Positions 43,101 to 53,936 of a DNA stretch of 64,000 bases are shown one piece after another. The DNA comes from Beaufortia kweichowensis (lineage: Eukaryota > Chordata > Actinopteri > Cypriniformes > Gastromyzontidae): positions 5,013,351-5,077,350 of the forward strand of contig CM032801.1 in the NCBI GenBank assembly GCA_019155185.1, given 5' to 3'. Position 1 is the first letter of the stretch, and every line of letters begins with the position of its first letter. The notes beneath the pieces were generated by a model that saw only the letters and a list, made by a program, of their open reading frames with translations, did no database searches and was not told the origin of the DNA. The position numbers were made by a program, and so were the translations under genes.

Positions 43101-46100
43101 AAGTTTGTCAGTTTTGCAGGCGCCACATGAGGCCTTACCGAAGGTCTTGACATTAACATTAAAAGTTACGTTAACTGCTAGGTTTGTAGTTACTGTTGTT
43201 GTCCCTGCATGATTGAAAAATTGAGGACATAATATATTCCTGGCGTCTCTCTCTCTGCAACGTGGTATCATGAAAATTCGTACATATGTATACGTGTGTG
43301 TTGCTCTCTCCTTGCATTCTGTTTTGAATGAGGGTAAAAAAGTTGTTAGACTTAAAGTAGAAAGACAGGACTGGCAGCAGGCTGAGTGTTCAGCAAAGCA
43401 GCTGTTTATGGACCTAGTCCGCTTTAACATTGTTTTATCTGTTTTTCAACTTAATCTGTTGATATATTTATCTGAAATATTTTGAAACCATTTGTTCAAA
43501 TAAAAAGATTTAATAAATATTTCTTTTGCATTGCAATAACATCAATGATCCTGATATTTTCATAAATAAATTCTTTTATTTGTGTTGCTTCTTTAGAAGA
43601 CCATCAGATCTACTGGGAGGAGTGGTTCATGGAGTAGAATATGGCACAGTTATTAGTTTATTATGTTTTAATACACATGAAAAGGTACTGTACTGTGCAC
43701 TAAAGTCAGTCCTTTTAAATCGCTCAGGTCAAGAGTCACTGTATTTTAATGTCAGTGTTAAGAGTACACAGATTGCACTTTGAAGGTGTTCTATGCTGCA
43801 CTTAAAGATGAGGTCAGAAGTTTCTGTAATTTAAGTCAATAAAGTTAATGTTAAAATGTTTACATTACCATTATTGTGTTACATTAACATTAAAATTGAT
43901 TACAGAAAATTAGTGCACCCAATTGTTTGTATATGGCAGCTGTTATAGAGCTTTCCTTATTTATTAAAGTTATGGCAATGCTAACTAATTATTTCAAGTG
44001 GATTGAAGAAATAATTTGTCTAAATTAATGAGAGTAAATTAATTAATTAAAATCTAAAATAAATTTAAATTTTAAATTTAAATAAAATTTTATTTTAAAT
44101 GTTACTTATTTTAACTAAGTATGATTTGGTCAATATGCTGCTCTTTGTCACAATGATTAAACTCAAATGTTTTGCTTTATCTTGTAGACTCTACTTCATT
44201 TTTTTAGCATACAGTAAAATACATAATACTGATTTTTACCAACTCAAAATACCAAGAAGTTCACTAAACTTACCAAAAGTAGTTGGAAACTGTTGCCTTA
44301 ATTTTTTGGAGTTGAATCTAAGTAACAGTTTTTACAGTGTATGTACACACACCTTGAAGCAGACTTCAATCAGCAACCTCACAGTGAATAACTAAACAGT
44401 ACTTGGTTGACCCTTCAATAAGCTCCGCCCCTTCTGTCACATGTCAAGCTATGTGGTATCAGAGCTCATTCACATCAGACTCTTGACAGATCACATACAT
44501 TGTTACAAGTTTCACAAAACAACCATGCTGCAATATGCAAACTGCTTTAAAATGTACAGTAGAATTTAATGTTTGACTGAACAAAACAAGGATATGTGAC
44601 TCTCCACATGCACTCTTATTTACTCTTAACAGCATCTATTCCAACTTCCTCCACATTTCCTCACTGTGGCCATGTGCCTCGTCATTACCGCCAGCTGAAT
44701 TTACAAAACACTGTATTTCACCATATTTATGAGACATATTTTAAATATTTACCAAAGCTATCAAAGTCAATAGCGAGAACAACAACACTGGCACAAAATG
44801 GGGATGTCATACTTATTCCGTTTTAAATGAATGGATTATATGACTGCTTTACATGACTAAAGTCAAAGACGCACGTTTTCCTCTGAATCTGTTTAATAAT
44901 GTATGGGTGACTATGTCTGATGTAATTTATTTTTTAATCATTTAATTATTAAATTTAACAGACTGTGATTAAATGACTTGATACATAATCCATGTTAATA
45001 AGTGCACGTGAGTCTGGCAAATGCTTTAAGATCCCTGATTGATGTCACACCCAACCGAAAGCCAACCTGTCATTATCCCTCAATTACCCTATAAGGAGAC
45101 AATGCCAGTGTATAAAAATTAGTAAGCTACCTTCCCAAACTCCTGAGGTGAAACTAGCATCTGAGGACATTAGAGGTGTGTATCATACAGTTTAGTGCTT
45201 AGGATGCCACAACATTTTACCTAGGAGGGCAAAACAATGTTTTGAAATACAGAATAAAAATGATGGCTCAAAAATACTGCCCAAGTAGGCAGCAAGCTTT
45301 TGAAATAAAGCATACAAAATTATACCCCCTTACAGTGCCAAAAAAATGCTCTCTAGGCAGACAGCTCTATGTTTTGAAAAAACAGCACAAAAAGGATGAC
45401 CAGAAGCAATTTCATAACATGCTTTCCAGGAAGACAGATCACTAGGTTTTGAGTTACAGCCAAAAATAATGTGCTCTCTAATGCTCAAAATTGCACATGT
45501 TTAAACCAGTTCACTAAACACTGAAATATTATACATATAAGATATATGTGCAAAGAATATGCAATAGATATAATGGAAAAACCTGCTGCAGGCATCTTTG
45601 ATGTCCAAAAATGTTATCTAGATAGGCAGCTGACTACGCTTTGAAATTCCCTATTATATGCAGAAATAGGTTGTTTAGGTGGGCAGCACTGAATACAGCC
45701 TAAAATTATATCCCAAAATGCTAATCGAGTGCTTTTCTTCCAAATACACAGTTTGTATATCTAGGTAAGAGAGCCTACACGGTTGTGAGACACAGTAAAT
45801 GATTGTTGATAGAGGACAGAGATACCCGTGATCTGTCAGTCCAGCTCACAGGACTCATTAAAACCACCAGATGACCTAAAATTTACTTTTGTTAAGGTCG
45901 ACTGTTTAAATGTATCGTGTGTTTGACGAAAGTGTTTGTTTTATATGTATGTTTGAGTGGGAACACCAGCTGTGAATGTGAAAAACAGGAGTGGTTGTTC
46001 CCCACCCCCATCTCATCGGCCTACAACAATGAACAACAAACACTATACATTTCATTCACATTTATCACCTTATTCGCACTATATACGCCGAACAATAATA

Positions 46101-46197
46101 TGTACGTATAAAATAAATAATCTTACCCCCAAAATCCACAAGGGCAGCGAGGAGGTATACTGGGTGGCTTGCTGCGTTCGCTTCCTGTGTCCCCCAT
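34175..46197 (-). CDS. zfand3: ZFAND3 (A20/AN1 zinc-finger protein 3), complete coding region
   Basis: ZFAND3 is a nuclear A20/AN1 zinc-finger protein reported to regulate transcription in pancreatic beta cells. Six coding exons on the minus strand: 46197-46127, 37710-37670, 37564-37385, 36834-36769, 36530-36369 and 34329-34175. All have GT-AG borders, and the phases sum to 675 bases (224 aa plus TGA); human is about 227 aa. The start MGDTGSERSK matches the human N-terminus. The A20-type finger is split across exons 1 and 2 (Cys18, 20, 32, 35; CPCGFWGSSKTMNLCSKC). A Ser-rich linker fills exon 3, and a TPTKRPCDS motif sits in exon 4. The C-terminal AN1 finger has Cys154, 157, 171, 173, 178, His181, His187 and Cys189. 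Intron 1 is 8.4 kb and carries several mobile elements. No damaging change seen. Confidence 0.96.
35300..35545. mobile_element. Palindromic cyprinid-type MITE in zfand3 intron 5
   Basis: The left arm has TTATTCATCCTCATGTCTTC and GAAACACAAAAGAAGATACT. The right arm has ATTCTTTAAAATATCTTCTT, CTGCAGAAGAAAGAAAGTCA and TACAGGTTTGAAATGACATG, approximately its reverse complement. Same family as 11915 and 12371. It lies between the last two coding exons of zfand3. Confidence 0.7.
41947..42262. mobile_element. hAT-type MITE, copy A, with intact 8-bp target duplication
   Basis: A 316-bp element starts TAGGGGTGGGAGAA and ends TTCCCACCTCTA, giving terminal inverted repeats of about 12 bp. It is flanked on both sides by ATGGTTAA (41939-41946 and 42263-42270). 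An 8-bp duplication with this terminal type is the hAT hallmark. There is no coding capacity. The interior has repeated AATCGATTCT and GGAATCGGATCG words. Almost the same sequence occurs at 57912-58245. It sits in zfand3 intron 1. Confidence 0.88.
42622..44341. mobile_element. Putative non-autonomous CACTA-like DNA transposon
   Basis: The left end TACACTGTAAAAA (42622-42634) is the exact inverse of the right end TTTTTACAGTGTA (44329-44341), consistent with CACTG...CAGTG termini between TA dinucleotides. The 1.72 kb between them has no transposase-like frame. The inside is mostly AT-rich, but 42880-43000 is GC-richer and ends in a donor-like GATGTAAGTAAC. It is also possible that the two ends belong to two different fragments. 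Confidence 0.5.
45205..45710. repeat. Degenerate tandem repeat, about six units, in zfand3 intron 1
   Basis: A word close to CTAGGCAGACAGCTCxxxxG plus TTTTGAAATACAGC recurs at about 45219, 45283, 45350, 45426, 45620 and 45675. Each copy is preceded by a variant of GCTCAAAAATGCT. Spacing is 55-80 bp, with one longer gap. Units are strongly diverged. No coding frame follows the period. I have seen similar text in fish genomes but cannot name it. Confidence 0.6.
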
Positions 46198-46480
46198 GGC
46201 GACGATGCAAAGGCGGCGGACTGCTGCAGGAAACACCGGGGATTCGCTCACGGCCTAGTGCTTATGTGGGAATTCCTCGGCTTGACGTTTATCCAAAAAC
46301 GCTTTACACCGCAATCCCTGACCAAAAAACGTAACGTAAGAAGTAAAAAATGCCGACACGAGCGGCCGCCAATATAAATTTGACTTAATTTAAGCAATAA
46401 TCAAGAAATTAACGGCCGCGTACAGTCCGACGGACCGCACCGGGAGTCAAGGCCGATCAGCTGGCGAGTGGAAGATACCA
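46198..46480 (-). promoter_or_regulatory. zfand3: zfand3 5' leader and promoter region
   Basis: Upstream of the zfand3 ATG the sequence is CpG-enriched (GCGGCCGCC near 46361, GGCCGCGTAC near 46415, CGGACCGCACCGGG near 46430), unlike the AT-rich DNA on either side. This looks like a CpG-type promoter. No TATA element could be placed with confidence. Confidence 0.5.
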
Positions 46481-49330
46481 ACTCCTGAATAGGTGTTGTT
46501 AATTATCATGAAAAACATCATTTTAGGAACGAGATTACAGTTTTGTCTACTTTAACACAACATGTTTCTCTTAACAAGTGATTAAAAGAGTATGATGTTT
46601 GAATGTACGTCGATGTCTTTTAACATCACGTGTTAATAACGTTACTAAAAACCAATGATCCCCAAAAAGGAAGTGGTAGAACCCAAGCTGTATTCCTTGT
46701 TTGTAAAGGGGATTTGAGCTTTAAAGCTGTTTAAGTACAAAACCTGCTACAGACTCCGAATACGATGAACTGCTCATGGTGGCCTTGACTACAACACATT
46801 TTTTAGAAAGGCACAAAACAATTACATTAAAAATACCAAAAAACGCCGAAATATACAAGGCTTTGAATATCACGTTGACAAAACATTGGCCCAGAGCCAC
46901 TTTGTATTTTCCTTTATTCTTACCATTGAAACGAAAGAGAAATTATTCAATTCCATTTAAACAAACATTAAATTGTATATGGACATAGAAAGCTTAACAA
47001 GAACAGCAGTATTACATTGTTGTGTTACAAATACAGAAAGTAAATGTTTAAAATGGAAAAGTAGTGAATAAAAGTAAACTTGTTTATCCAACTATAGCAA
47101 AAATATGATATAATTTAATTTGCAGGATGGATTTCACAAAAAATGTCCTAAAAAACTTTGACTCAAAACTGTAGGGTTAACTTCCTGAGTGACAACATGC
47201 CCCGGTCTCCTCTGTACTGCCTGTTACATTATTGAATATTACAGATATTTAGTGTACAAATCTAAATATTGTCTACACAAAAACGTTACTGTGTCATGGC
47301 CTATTAGAGCATTGTAGCAACTATCTGCATGTGACGTGTCGTTATGTGATGTGTTAAAGCAACATCTTCCTCATCACTTGATTAAGTCCAGCCTGAAGCC
47401 TCCAGGTCTCCCGAGACTCCTGCTTCACACAACTTCAGATACATTTCCTCTCGTTTCTACACACAGAACTTTAGGAATGAATGAGTTAAAGATGTTTTAA
47501 AGATGACTGAACTTTAAGGTAACATGAGCATGTAAAGAATGACACAGATTCACTTTACAGTGACTTACTCCTTCACTTTCACACAAACGAAAAACAGTCA
47601 TGCTGAAAAAATTGGTAGACTTAAATCATCCAAATTTGCATTAACTTAGAAATACTTAGAGTTAGACTTCTTTGACTCATTTGACCAATTAAAATTGTAT
47701 TACTGGCTTAAATGTTGTTAAATGTTTGTATAGCTTAGCTTTGAATGTTAAGAAGATTAAAGTTACAAAAGGCTTGAAGTTTGAAGGTTGTACAGACCTT
47801 ACAGACAGAGCGATAGACACCACATGCGTTAGGTGCTGCTGCTTTAGAAACTCAGCAAGTCAATACAGCTGCTTGATTCATGAGGGCTAGTTTCAGAGGA
47901 GGAATGTTTAGGACACAAACAGCAATGGATTTCATGGGAAATCTTTAGCTGGGCATGTCTTTCCATAAACGACTGCTTCTCTTATCCTTTAATTCCTTCC
48001 CAAGAAATAGCTAGACCTTTATTGACAGTTTGGGCCAGCCGTGTTTTAGTGTTTATAGGGTTGTGGATAGGATAACAGAAAGCAGCCCACTTATAAGAAA
48101 CATTAATCTTGTTATAACTGGACTGGGCTCCTGTTGCGGTCATAGAGCCATAGACGGTAATGGAAAGTCTATAGTAATGTATAATGGGCTTGTGGTGTAG
48201 TGTGTAGCGATATCCCCTTCTTACCGCATTCATTATAACTTACCAAGAATATTGTTTTTTATTGCTTTAGCGTATTATTATTATATAAGTCAGCAGTACA
48301 AAACTCTGGTCATGTTCATTTAAAACCTGATTTTGTGCTTTTTGTGTGTTTAAATGTTTACCTGGTAAAATGCGTGGAAGCACATCCATGGTGAGATTCG
48401 TTAAAGTTCAAGTTAGCCACAAATGTTTCTAATATTTAACTGTACTGTAATTGCACTGTAAAAATTATATATAGTATGTTTCACGTCAATGCATGTCAAA
48501 GAGTCAGTCTTTCTCTATGGTGATGTTGCCATCAAATTCGATATTGGTTTCAATAAGTCAAATGATACACTTGATATATAATGTACTTGGTGAATAATAA
48601 GATATATTGAGTTTTGCTGGTGCATCAGTTCAAATAAACAGATGCAAAAAGTCTTAAAATGGTGTCGCAATATGCATGCAGCATGAACCAGCTACAGTAC
48701 AATCAGGTCTAGAGCCTATCGCTCAATCCAATGATCAAAGCAGCACTAAAAAGCCAGAAACTACAGAAGAGAGAGACTATCTCTCTCAGTGTGAAACCTT
48801 CTCTCAAACTTAAGACAAATGTAGATGAATAGAACACATCAAGGAACGCTTACTTGAAAATGACTGTGGCGGATGGGTCATCTGAAGCAGGAGGCCTATT
48901 AGAGTGTCAAAACGCATAGGGCATGGTGAGAGAGAATCAAGAAGGAAAGATCAAAGAGAATACTGAGAAGAATCTTTGGCAAATGCAATAGAAAAAATGG
49001 GAGAGGCGTTAAACAGGGTGTCGTGCATGGATAATAATGAAACAGGCAGTAGTGAGAGGGATAGAGGTTAGAAGGGTCAAGTGTGTTATGCAATTAACAA
49101 TAAGTGTTGTTTTCAACACTCTGGAACAAGATAGACAGCTGATGACATTAAGACGCAGTGCACGGAATTGTATTCTAGTGCGCCATCTTGTGGGGATTAA
49201 AAAGATTTGCTCGTTCTAAAAAATAATCCTAAAATTATCATTTAAATTGGTGTGAAGGCATTCACAAAATAAAATTTTACAGAACAGCAGGAGTAAGAAA
49301 GCTTAATTTAGGGTTGAAGTTCATCAAATG
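46481..49330. other. Intergenic interval between zfand3 and the tRNA genes
   Basis: AT-rich, without exons, tRNAs or long microsatellites that I could find. Open frames here (for example 46776-46988 and 47982-48233) are short and have no family resemblance. Confidence 0.6.
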
Positions 49331-49338
49331 CAAAAAGT

Positions 49339-49411
49339 TGTTTCCGCCCGGTTTCGAACCGGGGACCTTTCGCGTGTGAGGCGAACGTGATAACCACTAC
49401 ACTACGGAAAC
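49339..49411 (-). tRNA. tRNA-Val (anticodon CAC)
   Basis: The minus strand reads a complete cloverleaf from 49411: acceptor GTTTCCG paired with CGGAAAC, A box region TAGTGTAGTGG, anticodon stem TTCGC/GCGAA enclosing loop CTCACAC (anticodon CAC), B box GGTTCGAAACC, discriminator A. It is 72 nt plus the discriminator base, with no intron. A T5 run (AAAAA at 49332-49336 on plus) just downstream serves as the RNA polymerase III terminator. It decodes GUG. The second gene at 49765 is identical except at one base. Confidence 0.97.
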
Positions 49412-49764
49412 CGACATGCTAGTTGACTTGACGGCGTGACGTAATGACGTAGAAACTTGTAGTACGTAGTACACCTACGTGTTACAAGCATGAAATTATA
49501 CGTTTTAAAAATTATTCTTATGAATTCTATTGCTTAGAAATTAATACGTCGTATATTTATCCATTTTTTGCTTCCCAGACACAAACCCGAACAAACAAAC
49601 ACATACACATTCCCGGCAAACGAACACATACGGGCTATTGGATGGCAAAAGCAGGAAGCACTAATACGCACTATAAACTGTTGCGAGTTTATGAACATTT
49701 AGGGTCCTTTACATTCTTTAGCTTCAGATAACTAACAGATAGAATACAGAAAGAGAAAATAAGT

Positions 49765-49837
49765 TGTTTCCGCCCGGTTTCGAACCGGGGACCTTTCGCG
49801 TGTTAGGCGAACGTGATAACCACTACACTACGGAAAC
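49765..49837 (-). tRNA. tRNA-Val (anticodon AAC)
   Basis: Same cloverleaf as the gene at 49339-49411, reading from 49837 on the minus strand, with anticodon loop CTAACAC, so anticodon AAC (A34 presumably edited to inosine in the tRNA). It decodes GUU, GUC and, by wobble, GUA. A TTTT terminator lies about 8 bp downstream (AAAA at 49756-49759 on plus). The upstream 5' flank (CATGCAAGTT, ACTTGACGGCGTGACGTAAT) is also shared with the other copy, showing a local duplication with about 426-bp spacing. Confidence 0.97.
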
Positions 49838-50200
49838 CGACATGCAAGTTACTTGACGGCGTGACGTAATGACGCACATTTTACGAAACTTGTAGTACAT
49901 GACGTGGCTTTTGCGTCAATGCAACAATTAACACGCAAAATTATACATTATATATTATACATATCATTATACATTTGCAAATACACTGCTATTGTACTTT
50001 TCCAATGGATCCATCAATTGGGCATCAAAGAGTTTTTTTAATCATAGAAAGAAGTACGAAGGGCGAAACGGCATAGTAGTTATTAATAACAAAAATAAAA
50101 GTGTAGTAACCTTGTTTTGCGGTTATTATGGTTTTGCTACGAATAAAAGAAAAAAAAATGTTTTCCATAAAAAGTTAATTGGTTAATTTTGGCTGGAAAT

Positions 50201-50398
50201 TCATTCAGCAGGATGCAAGTGTCCCAGTTTTTCTTCCTCATCCTCACCGTCTCCCTGTCTGTCTCCATCTCCTTTAGTCTTTAGGGAGCTCTCGTGATTG
50301 CGGTGAGGAAGTTTTGTAGGGTGCGTCTGTTTCTGCTTGTTTAATGAAGGTGGTATTATAGTGTCACTCACCTTCTGTGGCTGATTGAAACTCAGAAT
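50201..50398 (-). other. Unassigned open stretch with coding-like composition
   Basis: On the minus strand 65 codons run open to TGA at 50201-50203. The stretch is not ATG-initiated. The peptide contains HPTKLPHRNHESSLKTKGDG, then an acidic GDGEDEEEKLGHLHPAE tail. A good donor-like site (ACAGAAG then GTGAGTG) occurs inside it at about 50370, in another frame. It lies 500 bp beyond the btbd9 stop on the same strand. It could be an alternative terminal exon of btbd9, a decayed exon, or chance. I do not recognise the sequence. Confidence 0.25.
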
Positions 50399-50904
50399 TT
50401 ATTATATCTCCTTAGAGAGATGTTGTTATTATAACTCAAAAGACGATCTGGCACACGCTCACCATCTGTTCCATTGACTCACCTGCGAAATAAATCAACC
50501 TCAGTGGTGACTGTAGGGCTTACATGACAACAGCAACTCATCTTTATTTAGGAACAGTAAAAATATTACTAAAAAACATCACATAATCTTACATCATTGG
50601 CATAGCAAAATAAATAGATGTAAAGAGTAATTGTTTCTTGTATTGTTCTTATAAATCAGACCCTATTTCGAAGAATGTATGTGATACTTCAATTTATTTC
50701 ATGTTACTTCTCGCAGTTACCTGAACATAGGAAAATAAGAGTGTGATAGTCAGTAACTTCACCATCAAGTTATAATCACAATCTCAAATATTTTGTCATT
50801 ATAAATATACAGAATTCATTCGTTAGCAGCACATAAGAATACAAGCCTATAAGATAAGTGCCTTAAGTGTGTTTGTCATACTGCACAGAGAATACATGCA
50901 CAGT

Positions 50905-53900
50905 TTATGTGTGTGAGGAAGAAGAGGATGAGGGGGTTTTATGGTTCATTGAGCTCTGAGAAACAGAATTCTCTTTCTTGTAGTCCGGATTGGGCTGATC
51001 CGGTCCAGGACTTCCCTCTTTGACAACTGTGTCCATCTGTGCTGGGCACTCAAAGTGAACGCAATGAAACACCTAAAGAGAGAAAAAAACGTGTGTAAGT
51101 GTAAAAATATGGTATGATATGATTTAAGATGTTGTCACTCTGAAATACTGGATTCTAACCCTAACCCTAAAGGTTATTCCCTTATAAAACCCGCTCCAAG
51201 CGAATAATGCAGGGTCATCCAAAACTGTAGAGTCAACTGGACCTCGCAAATAAATCAAGATGAAATAAATGAAGCTCTCACCTCATTAGCTGTGTTATGA
51301 GTTCCGACAATACGTATAAAGGACGCAGGCTGTCTGTCAAACACCAGAGTCTGCCAAGACCTATAGGAATTACATTTAAGAACCGTTAACACCTTATAAA
51401 ACTGGGAGATGATCAGTATAAGATTGTGAAATTGAATACACTGACCTGCACGCAACTTTAGTACGGTCGACAACCTGCACCCACTGTTGTTGATTTGTAG
51501 AAAGCTCCACGTAATAGCTATAGCTTCTCTCATCACAATCCCACAACAGTAACCTACAAGAGCAGGACAGCATCAGTAAACCTACAGTACATTGATATGA
51601 AGGAATATTGAGGTATTGGACAGTTCTCTCGTACCGCATGGAGCCCAGCATGTAGGGTTGTGCCAGCTGGATGACGATGGCTCCGGAGCCCAGCTGGTGA
51701 CAGGTGTACCCCGAATCCCAGTCGTAGTGGCTGGTGTCTCCGTTCAGCAGAGCGTTTCTGCTGCGACTCACGCCCTCTATCACACTAGCACACGCCTGTA
51801 CGGTCGCAACGTTCTCTGTGGGAACTGCAGGAGACAGGTGATGTGTTAGACTAGCTGTTACATGTGTACTGAATACACTGAAATTAGACTAATAAACTAG
51901 CAGAGCTCCATTACCCAGCAGCCCCTTCTCCAGGGTGAAAGATTGCTGCGTGAACATGCACTCCAGAGCCACCAAGTGAAAGACTTTGTTGACGGTGTTA
52001 TGTGTCCCCACCACACGGATGAACCTGGCAAACGTTTACATGAAAACACAGACTTCAGCTTGAAATATAACATACAAATTAATATCAAATTTAAAAAATC
52101 AATGTTATTATTTCTACCTGCAGACACGTGCTGGGAAATAGAGGTGTTGCCAGGAGCGACACAGAAACTTGGAGTGATCCACCACACGAACCCAGTCCAG
52201 TTCATCCATAGACACCTCGATGTAGTAAGAGTATGACCTGCGGAAAAATGCAGAGTAACATTTTGATCTGTCACACAAAATGTAGGAATATAGCACATAA
52301 ATCAAGTCAAAATCAACTGATTTAATTATAGTTTTATAGTATTTTTGGTCATTTTTGTCAAGGTGGGAAAATGATAGATTTGGCATATTGGGTGCTTACC
52401 TGCTGTCCTTGTCCCACAAGAGTAGACGTATGTGGTTGATGATGGAGGGTTGACCCAAGCGCACCTGAATGCCTGTGGCTCGTCCCTCCTCTTCTATAGG
52501 GTGTCTTGAGAAGCCGTGGTCCAGATCGTAGTTCTGCGTGTCTCCATCCAGAAGAGCTGACTTTAGCTCGCCCTTTACCACCACAGCACCGTGCTTCATA
52601 GTGGCGATGTTCTCCTCTGGAACTATAACAATCAAACAGACCATTGATTGCATTTTAATCAAACTAGAATTTTATTAATGATCAAATTTTACAGTGTGAG
52701 CATTATGTGTATGTCTACTGACGGAGCATGCCGCGGTAGTTAAGGTCCATGTCTCTGCTCTCTGAGCGGGTCTGTATGGCATCCAGCAGGTCGTCTGGGC
52801 TGAGGAGGCACGACGGACGAACCACATTCAGCATTTCAGAGAGGGTCATCAGGGGCAGTCGCACAGCTGACATCACTTCCTTCGCCTCCGGACCCTCGCC
52901 GTTCTGGTGACACCAGCGGCTGAGGGCCTGAAAGATTTCTTTTTCGCTCGTGGCAAACGAATCTCTTTTTACAACGATCAACAGGGCAGACTGCAGAGAA
53001 GAAAAAACAAACCTTTAATTAAATTGTTGCTGCCGTTATTTTATAAGAGGTTTTGTTTCAAGAGGATAGAGTCACCTTCTGTGCTGTTAAATCTGGCTCT
53101 TACAGATAGATAACTAACAGTCACAGTTGATCTAACATAACCCAGCTGTAGGATTCTCACCTTTGAAAGAGTAAGAAAGCCGTCCGATTTCAGCACATCA
53201 CTGGCGTGCCGGTCCATGTAAGCACAGCATGCTTCAGCCAGCCCGCTCAGACAGTAAAGACTAGCCACGTCAAACACCAGACACACATTCCGTGTGCTCA
53301 GTAAAGTGCGGAGGAACTCGCAGATGGAGGCCTCTAGTGGTTGCAGGTCATAGCGATGAGCCAGTCCAAGAAAATCCAGCAGTGTCTCTTCTCTGGCTTC
53401 ACTCAGAGAGGCTCGACCCGTGTACAGGTACCGCAACAGCATGGAAAAAGCCTCGGGATGCGTGTCCTCTAACCGAACCTCAGCCTGAGGCTTAGACTCT
53501 TTCAACCCGCCATACAGCAAAGCTCTAAGGAGGATGGAAACAGAGACAAAAATGAAAAACGAACATGAACAAACAATGAATAAACAGTTGTATTTGTATT
53601 AACTAACAATAAAAATGAGTTTATGTAAGCTAGTACATTAAGCAATGTTAATCAATGAGACTTTATTGTAAAGTGTTACCATGGCTTTCTGTAGTACACA
53701 AATGATAAATGAAAAGTGGATATTTGTAGGAACCTGAAATACTGGCAGCGGGCTGCTAGAATGACTCTGTGAGCAGGAAAACGCTTCTCTTCAACTAAAA
53801 AGGTGACATCACTGTATTCTTCAGCAGGAACTAAAGCACCCAGCTGCTCTGACAGCAGATGAAGGTGGTCGATCTCAGACGCAGAGCTTACAGGCCGTAG

Positions 53901-53918
53901 CGGATGACTGTCACTCAT
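50905..53918 (-). CDS. btbd9: BTBD9 (BTB/BACK/F5-8C domain protein), complete coding region
   Basis: BTBD9 is a BTB-domain protein implicated as a Cul3 ubiquitin-ligase adaptor and, in human genetics, in restless legs syndrome. Ten coding exons on the minus strand: 53918-53734, 53524-53161, 52990-52723, 52622-52400, 52237-52118, 52024-51915, 51824-51635, 51553-51446, 51360-51282 and 51072-50905. All junctions are GT-AG and in phase, giving 604 aa (human about 612). The start MSDSHPLRP matches human closely. The BTB domain (EEYSDVTFLVEEKRFPAHRV) spans roughly residues 30-135 and BACK roughly 140-240. Two discoidin-like F5/8C domains follow, from about 260 and 415, each with an LLLWD and a SYSYY motif and ending in IRxVGTHNT. 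The C-terminus is short and Ser-rich and differs from mammals. A non-coding exon precedes the ATG. Very compact gene. Confidence 0.96.
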
Positions 53919-53936
53919 GACCACCACCGAAGAACA

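Noticed and set aside
43086..43430. 114-codon minus-strand frame in zfand3 intron 1
   Set aside because: Lies inside the putative CACTA-like element with no transposase or known domain.
51155..51175. TAACCCTAACCCTAAAG telomere-like word
   Set aside because: Only two units in a btbd9 intron; expected by chance and not an interstitial telomere array.
51616..52236. Plus-strand frames within btbd9
   Set aside because: Antisense shadows of btbd9 exons 6-8.
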